A stretch of DNA of 64,000 nucleotides, taken from the NCBI RefSeq assembly GCF_001190925.1, contig NZ_CP011072.1, positions 4,774,001-4,838,000 of the forward strand, given 5' to 3'. The notes below the pieces were generated by a model. The model did not search any database. It saw nothing but the letters and a program-made list of their open reading frames with translations, and had not been told where the DNA came from. This stretch comes from Azoarcus sp. CIB. GTDB taxonomy: Bacteria; Pseudomonadota; Gammaproteobacteria; Burkholderiales; Rhodocyclaceae. The position numbers and the translations under genes are program-made. Positions 57,924 through 64,000 of the stretch are shown piece by piece; positions within the stretch are counted from its first letter, which is position 1, and each line of letters begins with the position of its first letter.

Positions 57924-57929
57924 TATACT
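57924..57929 (+). promoter_or_regulatory. Possible -10 box for the TOMM operon
   Basis: TATACT lies 43 bases before the first TOMM gene in the 55-base gap between divergent starts. No good -35 box stands 16-18 bases upstream, so this is weak. No other promoter candidate is seen for the four-gene set. Confidence 0.25.
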
Positions 57930-57971
57930 CGCGCCCGTTGAATGCCAAATGCGTTCTGCAGAGAATGCTAT

Positions 57972-58802
57972 ATGGATCGCCTGATTGCCAACCCCAACTG
58001 GACCCTGTTTCTCGAAAGGGATTTATTGGTCCTGTCGGCGGGTGGAGACGAAACTTACCTGATCGACGACGTCGTCGACCCTGCGCTTGTCCGGCGCATT
58101 CACCAGGCGTATCTGTCGGATAACTTGGCGGAGATCGCTGCGGATCCGGCATGCGCCGGGGTTGTCCGCCAGCTCCTTCAGCTCAAGGCCATCCTTCCTG
58201 CCCGCGCCCGGGTCGCGCCGCAACGCGTCGGCGTCGCCTGGCTCGGCCAGCCACTCCCCGCACTGACGGAAAGGCTGCTGTGCGGCAGCACGGCTCAGGG
58301 AAGTCCCCCCTGGCTCTGCACCGAAGCCCCCTCCAAGGCCACGGATATCCTCCTGCTGGTGCGCACCAATGCGGGATGGCAGGAAACCCTGAAGGCCTAT
58401 CGCGACCTGGCGCCGCAAGTGCCGCACCTGTTTGTCGACCTGGCCTATCACCACACGCTGAGCATCGGCCCGTTTGTCGTACCCGGCGAAACCGCATGTC
58501 TCGGCTGCTTCGCCAACCGCGTCGCCCATCGCTGGGGAGATCCGCCCTTGCCGCCACGCCCGGCGGTCAACGAGGAAATCGACGTTGCCGTTGCCGTGCT
58601 GCGCCGTGCTCTACTCGCCGAGGATGCCTCACCCCGCGCGCCGCTGGCTTTCGTCGAACGCGTGACCAGCCTCGATCTGGGCACCTTGCGTAGCCAGAGC
58701 GGCCGCCTGTTTCAGCTTCCGGACTGCCCGACGTGTGGTCCGGAAAACACCGACGCAAGACCATTGCCCCTGCCCTGGCTCGGGGCCGATGCCGTGCGCT
58801 GA
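57972..58802 (+). CDS. TOMM leader-binding/cyclodehydratase C protein (SagC-like)
   Basis: A 276-residue protein of the TOMM leader peptide-binding family. The N-terminal region (about residues 5-80) is a winged-helix leader-recognition type domain (LFLERDLLVLSAGGDETYLIDD). The middle is a degenerate E1-like fold. Two zinc knuckle cysteine pairs are conserved: CLGC (176, 179) and CPTC (252, 255). It should hold the precursor leader and stimulate the YcaO enzyme. ATG 57972 is chosen; the upstream in-frame start lacks a ribosome site. First gene of the cluster. Confidence 0.82.
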   Translation: MDRLIANPNWTLFLERDLLVLSAGGDETYLIDDVVDPALVRRIHQAYLSDNLAEIAADPACAGVVRQLLQLKAILPARARVAPQRVGVAWLGQPLPALTERLLCGSTAQGSPPWLCTEAPSKATDILLLVRTNAGWQETLKAYRDLAPQVPHLFVDLAYHHTLSIGPFVVPGETACLGCFANRVAHRWGDPPLPPRPAVNEEIDVAVAVLRRALLAEDASPRAPLAFVERVTSLDLGTLRSQSGRLFQLPDCPTCGPENTDARPLPLPWLGADAVR

Positions 58803-58820
58803 TCCGAACCGAGACAAACA

Positions 58821-59279
58821 ATGTACCGTCTTCCCAACCAATTCAAATCCGCGGCCAGTCAAGTACACAGTGCGGCAGGCGGCGGCTCGACGACGACGAC
58901 TTGCTCCTGCTGTGTCGTCACCGCTGCCGGGGCGAGCATCCTTACCGCCATCCACTTTTCCGGACTCAGGAAGACCGCGGAAGCAACGCCCCCCATTTCC
59001 GGCGACATGGCGCCGCCCGACTCCGGCGGCGACGCAGGACGAATGTTCTCCGGACTGTTCTCGCTCGTTATCGCCACAGTCGTCGGCGCGATGTTTGCGT
59101 CAGTCGGCGGTTTCGCACTCGGCGCGATCATGGCCGTGGGCACGTTTGTCGGAATATTTGCCCTCGCCTACGAGTCGGCCGGCCTTCCCTCCGAGAAGGG
59201 CATTGTCCGGGCCGTTGCGGTCGTCCTCGCGATTGCCATCTGCGCGGCGATCGAATTCTCCCTTTGGGTAGGGGGTTGA
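58821..59279 (+). CDS. Candidate TOMM precursor fused to a membrane domain
   Basis: A 152-residue protein between the C protein and YcaO genes. Residues 1-22 resemble a short leader ending in GGG. Residues 23-31 read STTTTCSCC, nine consecutive residues that a cyclodehydratase could turn into azolines. A Thr/Ser-containing stretch (VVTAAGASILTAIHFSG) follows, then a Pro/Gly linker (about 56-73) and three membrane helices (about 76-95, 96-115, 128-149). Order and composition recall the SagA precursor of streptolysin S, but a membrane tail is not usual. It could instead be an immunity or membrane partner protein. Confidence 0.6.
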   Translation: MYRLPNQFKSAASQVHSAAGGGSTTTTCSCCVVTAAGASILTAIHFSGLRKTAEATPPISGDMAPPDSGGDAGRMFSGLFSLVIATVVGAMFASVGGFALGAIMAVGTFVGIFALAYESAGLPSEKGIVRAVAVVLAIAICAAIEFSLWVGG

Positions 59280-59316
59280 GATTCCGGCCGAAGCAGGGTT
59301 TCGAGCAACCGGACAG

Positions 59317-60591
59317 GTGGCAACGCGGATTTCACTTTTTCAGCACATGTTGACCAGCGCTGCCGCGCTGCGCTGCGGACTGCTGCTCGAACCGCAGTAT
59401 GTCGCGGAGGAGGCCTGCGACTTGCCGGGCCTGTTCAACGTGGCGGTCCCCGAAGACCCGAGCAACCCGTGGCAAACGGTCTCAGGCGCGGTCGGGATGA
59501 CCCGTGAGTCGGCCTTGATCGGCGCAATCGCCGAGGGTCTGGAGCGTTATGCCGCAGCCTTCGTGGCGGCCAGGACTGTTCCGCGTTCAAAGATTCCCGA
59601 CACTGAACGACTCGATGAATGCCAGTTCGCCTGCTTTTCAGACGAGCAGTTCGGCCGCCCCGATTTCCCCTGGGCCACGCAGGCAAAGCCCGAGGATCTG
59701 TTCGCCCAGGTCTTCAGCTTGCTCGACAACCGCTCTCGTTGGGTGCCACAAGAGTGGGTGGGGCTCGGGCCACGCACGGGCGAAGCTCGCCTGCCGTCGA
59801 CATCGAGCGGTCTCGCAGCCTTTCGCCCGGTGGAAGGCGGCCCGTGGATGGCCATGTTGCGCGCCTCCCAGGAGCTGCTCGAACGCGATGCACTTGCGAC
59901 AACGTGGCTGAACGGACTGGGTGGCCGGGAGATTCCACTACCTGCCGCGTGGCGCGAGCAGGTGCAGGCGCGGGGCGGCGAAGTCTACGCCTTCGACATG
60001 ACCCAGGAGTGGAACCCGCATCCGGTCGTGGCCGTGGCGGGTGGCATTCCCCGGCGCGGCGAGCCGCGCTATTGCCTGGGGATTGCTTGCCGGGCGACGC
60101 GCGACGAAGCGCTGCAGAAGGCCTGGCTCGAATGGGGGCAGGCACTGACCTTCGCGGGCTTCCTCAAGCGCAGCCGGGGTGTGGAGCTGCCGCGTCATGC
60201 TGCGCAGTTGCGCCGCTTCGATGAACACGCGGTCTTCTATACGCTGCGCCCGGATCTCTGGCCGAAGACCGCGCTGATCGCCCATCGCCAGCCATTCATT
60301 CCGGTCGAGCGGTTTGCCCCGGCACCTGCTGCTGCGATTGATCAGCTGGATCAACTGGTCCATCAACTGGCCCAAAGCGGTGTCGACCTGTATTACCGCG
60401 AGCTGACCACCCGCGATGTCGCCGCTGCCGGCTTGCATGTCATACGGGTGCTTTCGCCGCAACTGACCGGCCTGCATGCCGACGAACGCGCGCCCTTCCT
60501 CGGCGGCCGCTGCAAGGATGTCCGCTGGCGTTACGGCAATGCTGCCCGCTTCACCGCCTTTCCCAACCCCTTGCCGCATCCCTTGGGGTAA
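59317..60591 (+). CDS. YcaO-domain cyclodehydratase (SagD-like)
   Basis: A 424-residue YcaO enzyme that uses ATP to convert Cys/Ser/Thr of a precursor to thiazoline/oxazoline rings. ATP- and Mg-binding motifs are SALIGAIAEGLER (S65, E73, E76, R77) and SQELLERDA (Q185, E186, E189, R190). The C-terminus ends in FPNPLPHPLG, the Pro-rich tail typical of azoline-forming YcaOs. GTG 59317 is used; ATG 59347 is an alternative with no better ribosome site. It lies 37 bases after the candidate precursor. Confidence 0.92.
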   Translation: MATRISLFQHMLTSAAALRCGLLLEPQYVAEEACDLPGLFNVAVPEDPSNPWQTVSGAVGMTRESALIGAIAEGLERYAAAFVAARTVPRSKIPDTERLDECQFACFSDEQFGRPDFPWATQAKPEDLFAQVFSLLDNRSRWVPQEWVGLGPRTGEARLPSTSSGLAAFRPVEGGPWMAMLRASQELLERDALATTWLNGLGGREIPLPAAWREQVQARGGEVYAFDMTQEWNPHPVVAVAGGIPRRGEPRYCLGIACRATRDEALQKAWLEWGQALTFAGFLKRSRGVELPRHAAQLRRFDEHAVFYTLRPDLWPKTALIAHRQPFIPVERFAPAPAAAIDQLDQLVHQLAQSGVDLYYRELTTRDVAAAGLHVIRVLSPQLTGLHADERAPFLGGRCKDVRWRYGNAARFTAFPNPLPHPLG

Positions 60592-60598
60592 TTCATTG

Positions 60599-61342
60599 AT
60601 GACCATCGACGACGCCAGCCCGCTTTTTGACGTGTTCTGGGCCAACAGCGAATTGAACGGGACACGAGCCCGCTTGCTGCGCGAGCGCATTGCCGCAGAC
60701 GCCGCGCAACCATATGAAGCCCCCGAGCCTGTCTATGCCGGGGCGGCGCGCCGACTGCCCATCGTCCGCTCATCGCTGACGGCGGCCTATGAGGGACGGC
60801 GCAGCGGCCGGGAATTCTCCGCCGCCGCATTGAGCACGGATGATCTGGCGCACTTGCTTGCGCCCTTCGCCATGCGCCGTGACGGAACGCGCCCCTTGCC
60901 CTCCGGTGGCGGGAAATATCCGGTGTGGATCTATGCGGCCTTGCTTGGCGTGGAGGACGCCCCTGACCTCGCTGGACGGATTTGCTGGTACGACCCAAGG
61001 ACGCATGGCTTGTCCCCCATCGGCGACTGTCCGTCGTGGAATGCGCTGCAAAGCGTGCTGGGGACTTCCTGGGATACCGCGCCATCGGCAGTGTTCTTCG
61101 TGGTGGCCAAACGCGGGCCGATGACCGCCAAATACGGCGAGCGCGGGGGCCGTTTCATGCTCATGGAAGCCGGCGGTTATCTTGTTGCGCTGTCGCTGGC
61201 GGCAGCCGAGCGACAACTGGCCGCGGTTGCACTCGGCTCCTTCCTCGACCGGCAAGTTTTGTCCCTGCTCGGCCTGGCGTCAGACGAGCATCTGTCCATG
61301 TTCGCCTTCGCCGCCGGCCGGCCGGCCGGCATCAGATCGTGA
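60599..61342 (+). CDS. SagB-type FMN dehydrogenase
   Basis: A 247-residue nitroreductase-fold enzyme that oxidises azolines to azoles with FMN. The family signatures GRRSGREFSAAALS (about 66-79) and PLPSGGGKYPVWIY (about 99-112) are present, as is a Lys-Tyr pair (K168-Y169) like that implicated in catalysis in other TOMM dehydrogenases. It lies 7 bases after YcaO and closes the operon. Its presence predicts aromatic thiazoles/oxazoles rather than only azolines. Confidence 0.88.
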   Translation: MTIDDASPLFDVFWANSELNGTRARLLRERIAADAAQPYEAPEPVYAGAARRLPIVRSSLTAAYEGRRSGREFSAAALSTDDLAHLLAPFAMRRDGTRPLPSGGGKYPVWIYAALLGVEDAPDLAGRICWYDPRTHGLSPIGDCPSWNALQSVLGTSWDTAPSAVFFVVAKRGPMTAKYGERGGRFMLMEAGGYLVALSLAAAERQLAAVALGSFLDRQVLSLLGLASDEHLSMFAFAAGRPAGIRS

Positions 61343-61485
61343 AGCAGTGAGTTCGTGACTGGCGTTTCTGGCGTTCGCCCGGACGATGCGCCATTGGCAA
61401 TGGTTGATGCCTTGCGCCCCCACGCCCCACGGAATTCATCTCTCTGACGGCACGTGCGCCGACTGAGATCACGACGGAGTTCCCC

Positions 61486-62055
61486 GTGCCCACAGTCTTC
61501 ACCCATCCAGTCGTACCGCTCGCGATCGGTGCTGCGCTTGGCAGCAGGATCATTCCGCCCCGGCTGCTTGCCTGCGGCGCAATCGCCGCGATTCTTCCCG
61601 ATCTCGACGTGATCGCGTTCCGCGTGGGCATCCCCTACGCCGCAGAGTTCGGACACCGTGGCTTTTCCCACTCGTTGCTGTTCGCCTTGGTCGCCGCACT
61701 GCTGGGTGCCTGCTGTTTCCGCTGGCTGCATGCAAGCTTCCTTCGATCCTTCATCTTCCTCCTGACGGCGGTCGGCTCCCACGGCCTGCTCGATACGCTG
61801 ACCAATGGAGGCCTCGGCATCGCGCTGCTCTGGCCCTGGTCGGGGCAGCGCTATTTCGCACCGTTTCAGCCGATCGAAGTCGCTCCACTCGGGCTCGGGC
61901 GGTTTTTCTCGTCAAAGGGAGCGAGCGTGTTCCTGTCGGAACTCCTCTGGGTGTGGCTGCCGGCATTTGCGGCGGGAGCGACAGGCCTGTTGGCGCGCGC
62001 CGCAGCAAGACGACGCAAGTTTGACGGCACAAAGACCCGGAGGGAAGCGGGGTAG
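61486..62055 (+). CDS. DUF457 membrane-bound metal-dependent hydrolase
   Basis: A 189-residue protein starting at GTG 61486, with about four membrane helices and the conserved acidic/His motifs of the YdjM/DUF457 family (THPVVPLAIG, LPDLDVIAF, FGHRGFSHSL, GSHGLLDTLTNGG). Members are thought to hydrolyse lipid-like substrates; the E. coli homologue YdjM is SOS-induced. It is 143 bases downstream of the TOMM dehydrogenase on the same strand and may or may not belong to that locus. Confidence 0.82.
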   Translation: MPTVFTHPVVPLAIGAALGSRIIPPRLLACGAIAAILPDLDVIAFRVGIPYAAEFGHRGFSHSLLFALVAALLGACCFRWLHASFLRSFIFLLTAVGSHGLLDTLTNGGLGIALLWPWSGQRYFAPFQPIEVAPLGLGRFFSSKGASVFLSELLWVWLPAFAAGATGLLARAAARRRKFDGTKTRREAG

Positions 62056-62071
62056 GTTGGCGAGGCGACGC

Positions 62072-62917
62072 TCAGGGTCGCAAGGGACGAACCCGCGAGC
62101 GCTGCTCCCCCAAGCCCGCGATAGTGAGCTGCATCGTCTGACCGGGCCGCAAGTGGCGCGACGGCGATTGCAGGAAGCCGCTGCCCGGCGGGGTGCCGGT
62201 GAGGAGCACGTCGCCGGGGTGCAGCGTCATGTAGCGGCTGGCGCAGGCGACGAGTTCGGCGCAGCTGAAAAGCATGTCTGCGGTGTTCGAGGCCTGCATG
62301 GTTCCGCCGTCGAGGGTGAGGCGGAGGTCCAGCGCCTGCGGGTCGGGCACTTCGTCGCGGGTGACGAGCCAGGGGCCGAGCGGGCAGAAGGTGTCGCAGC
62401 TCTTGCCCTTGTCCCAGGTGGGGCCGCGATCGAACTGGAAGCCGCGCTCGGAGACGTCGTTGGCGATGCAGTAGCCGGCGACGTGCGCGAGCGCGCGGGC
62501 GGCGGGGACGGCGCTGGCGCGGCGGCCGATCACCAGCGCGAGCTCCACTTCCCAGTCGCAGCGGGTGGCGCCCGGCGGCAGGCGCACGGCGTCGCGCGCG
62601 CCGCACAGCGCGGACGGGGCTTTCAGGAACAGGATGGGCTCGTCGGGCAGGGTGTAGCCTGCCGCGACGTGCGCGCGGTAGTTGAGCCCGGCGGCGACGA
62701 TCTTGCCCACGCCGGCGACCGGCACGCCCAGACGCGGGCGGCCGGGCACCGCGGGAAGGGTCCGCGGGTCGAGGCGGCGCAGCAAGGCGAGGCTACCGGG
62801 GGCGAGCGTCGCAGATCCGATGTCCGGGACGTGCGCGGAGAGATCGCGCAGCACGCCGTCGGCGTCGATCAGCCCCGGGCGTTCGCGGCCGCGCGGGCCA
62901 TAGCGGACGAGCTTCAC
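62072..62917 (-). CDS. Fumarylacetoacetate hydrolase family protein
   Basis: A 281-residue FAH-fold enzyme with the metal-binding pattern of the C-terminal domain: VAAGLNYRAH, DWEVELALVIGRRA (acidic metal ligands), GYCIANDVSERGFQ and LTGTPPGSG. Such enzymes cleave acylpyruvates or hydrate dienoates in aromatic degradation. Start is GTG 62917, directly after an SDR gene, so the two are probably in one operon with the PEP-utilising enzyme upstream. Confidence 0.88.
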   Translation of the reverse strand: MKLVRYGPRGRERPGLIDADGVLRDLSAHVPDIGSATLAPGSLALLRRLDPRTLPAVPGRPRLGVPVAGVGKIVAAGLNYRAHVAAGYTLPDEPILFLKAPSALCGARDAVRLPPGATRCDWEVELALVIGRRASAVPAARALAHVAGYCIANDVSERGFQFDRGPTWDKGKSCDTFCPLGPWLVTRDEVPDPQALDLRLTLDGGTMQASNTADMLFSCAELVACASRYMTLHPGDVLLTGTPPGSGFLQSPSRHLRPGQTMQLTIAGLGEQRSRVRPLRP

Positions 62918-62933
62918 GCTTCTGCCATCTCCA

Positions 62934-63788
62934 TCACGCGGGCCAGGTGTGGCTGCCGCCGGCGTTCATCGCGAGGTTGCCTCCATCGACCGGCAGCAGT
63001 ACGCCATTCACGGCGCGGGCGGCGTCGGAGGCAAGGAAGATGGCCGAGCCGACGTAGTCCTCGGGATCGAGCAGGCGCCCCTGCGGCAGCCCGGCGAGGA
63101 TGCGCGGCAGGACGTGGTCGCGGAAGCGCGGGTTGTCGAGATGGCCGCGCAGTCCGGGCGTGAGGGTCTGCGCCGGGAGGATCGCGTTCACGCGGATGCC
63201 CGCCCCGGCGTATTCGACGGCGAGTTCGCGTGTCATCTGGTGCACCGCGGCCTTGGTGCAGCCGTAGGGCAGCGCGCCGCGCCCGAGCGCCGATTCCCCC
63301 GCGTTGGAACCGATGTTGATGATGCTGCCCTGCCCCGCCGGCAGCATGCGGCGCAGCGCGGCCTGGCAGCACAGGAAGTAGCCGGTGAGGTTCACGGCGA
63401 GCATGCGCTCCCAGTCGGCGGCGGCCAGTTCGTGCGGGCGCACGCGCGCGGGGAAGGCGAAGGGGACGTTGACGAGGATGTCGAGACGGCCGATGTCGTC
63501 GTCGATCGTAGCGAACAGCCCCTCGACGGCGGCGGAGTCGGCGATATCGACGACGCGCGCGAGCGGCGCGGGCCCGATCTCAGCGAGTTCGCGTGCGGTC
63601 TGCGCGAGGCCGTCGGCGTCGATGTCGGCGATCGCGACGCGGGCGCCGGCGCGCGCGAGGCCCAGCGCAAGGGCGTGACCGATGCCGCCGTTGGCGCCGG
63701 CGCCCGTGACGAGGGCGACGCGGCCGTCGAGGTCAAACCGCGGCGAGTTGGGCGGGAAGTCGCGCTGAGAGGTCGTCGGGGGGTTCAT
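62934..63788 (-). CDS. Short-chain dehydrogenase/reductase
   Basis: A 284-residue classical SDR. The NAD(P) motif VTGAGANGGIGHALALG is at about residues 28-44, with IADIDADG suggesting NAD preference through the aspartate after beta-2. The catalytic residues are Ser in IINIGSNAG, Tyr and Lys in YGCTK. The C-terminus (LLPVDGGNLAMNAGGS) is standard. The start ATG lies 56 bases inside the upstream partial gene, showing tight coupling. Confidence 0.9.
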   Translation of the reverse strand: MNPPTTSQRDFPPNSPRFDLDGRVALVTGAGANGGIGHALALGLARAGARVAIADIDADGLAQTARELAEIGPAPLARVVDIADSAAVEGLFATIDDDIGRLDILVNVPFAFPARVRPHELAAADWERMLAVNLTGYFLCCQAALRRMLPAGQGSIINIGSNAGESALGRGALPYGCTKAAVHQMTRELAVEYAGAGIRVNAILPAQTLTPGLRGHLDNPRFRDHVLPRILAGLPQGRLLDPEDYVGSAIFLASDAARAVNGVLLPVDGGNLAMNAGGSHTWPA

Positions 63789-64000
63789 TTGCAGGGTCTC
63801 CGGGAGCGGGTTCGAGTACGGCGATGCGACCGCTGGCGCCGTCGAGGACGATGCGCGCGCCGTCGGCGATCAGGCGCGTCGCGTCGGGCAGCGCGATCGC
63901 CGGGATGCCGGCTTCGCGCGCCTGGCAGGCGCTGTGGGCGAGGAGCCCGCCGACTTCGACGACGAGCCCCGCGACGATGCGGAAGAGCGGCGTGACGCCG
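63733..64000 (-). CDS. PEP-utilising enzyme, mobile domain (partial)
   Basis: Only the last 89 codons are in the window; the start lies beyond the right edge. The peptide VEVGGLLAHSACQAREAGIPAI matches the PEP-utilising mobile domain, with the phospho-accepting histidine retained (AHSACQARE). A beta-rich segment (RIVLDGASGRIAVLEP) follows, then a Pro/Ala tail. The parent enzyme could be a PpsA/PPDK-like or phenylphosphate-synthase-like protein. It overlaps the SDR start by 56 bases. Confidence 0.75.
   Translation of the reverse strand, partial: GVTPLFRIVAGLVVEVGGLLAHSACQAREAGIPAIALPDATRLIADGARIVLDGASGRIAVLEPAPGDPANEPPDDLSARLPAQLAAV

Noticed and set aside
61343..61485. A separate small TOMM precursor between SagB and the DUF457 gene
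   Set aside because: No short frame with a Cys/Ser/Thr-rich core or ribosome site is visible here, nor in the gaps at 58803-58820 and 59280-59316.

Overview
The window is about 64 kb of high-GC bacterial chromosome, densely coded on both strands. I found no tRNA, rRNA, insertion sequence or CRISPR. The gene set (SAH riboswitch in front of metH, minor pilins plus PilY1, TsdA and c4-type cytochromes, DUF1840 and YqjDEK small proteins, a LivJHMGF transporter, an aromatic-type flavin hydroxylase with its IclR regulator) fits a betaproteobacterium. A member of the Azoarcus/Thauera/Aromatoleum group is my best guess; the taxonomy is inferred, not proven.

Layout. 0-9 kb: end of a molybdopterin oxidoreductase, pyrE, exonuclease III, a GlxA-type regulator divergent from a TTC38-like protein, a DUF883-YqjE-YqjK membrane operon, and nucleobase salvage (uraA-upp, hpt). 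9-15.4 kb: a spermidine-synthase-like membrane protein, a membrane AraC regulator with a three-gene overlapping operon (epimerase, DUF2269, DUF4166), and a flavin hydroxylase divergent from an IclR regulator. 16-28 kb: envelope functions (amidase, MurB, PACE efflux, a FecR-like Gln/Arg-rich protein, a large GT51-transpeptidase) plus prfC and TerC. 28-34.8 kb: a TonB receptor coupled to a DOMON-like protein and a NamZ-type muramidase, an EF-hand protein behind a sigma-54-like promoter, a second PRPP synthetase and a frameshifted DedA-rhodanese gene. 35-39.5 kb: metH with its promoter, SAH riboswitch and expression platform. 39.5-46.2 kb: the minor pilin operon pilE-fimT-pilV-pilW-pilX-pilY1. 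46.4-50.4 kb: TsdA, a VOC protein, a hydrolase and two lipoproteins. 50.5-57.1 kb: two LivJ-type binding proteins, each with its own terminator, then livHMGF. 57.3-61.3 kb: a compact thiazole/oxazole-modified peptide (TOMM) locus. 61.5-64 kb: DUF457 protein, FAH-family hydrolase, SDR and the tail of a PEP-utilising enzyme.

The most interesting locus is the TOMM cluster at 57.97-61.34 kb: leader-binding/C protein, candidate precursor, YcaO cyclodehydratase and SagB-type dehydrogenase in a row. The candidate precursor is unusual. A short SagA-like leader ending in three glycines is followed by nine consecutive Ser/Thr/Cys residues, then by about 80 residues with three predicted membrane helices. 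That looks like an azole-forming core built into a membrane protein rather than a small free peptide. No exporter or dedicated protease lies beside it.

The best-supported regulatory element is the SAH aptamer before metH. Its 3' strand can pair either in the aptamer or in a long downstream hairpin, and a good sigma-70 promoter sits immediately upstream.
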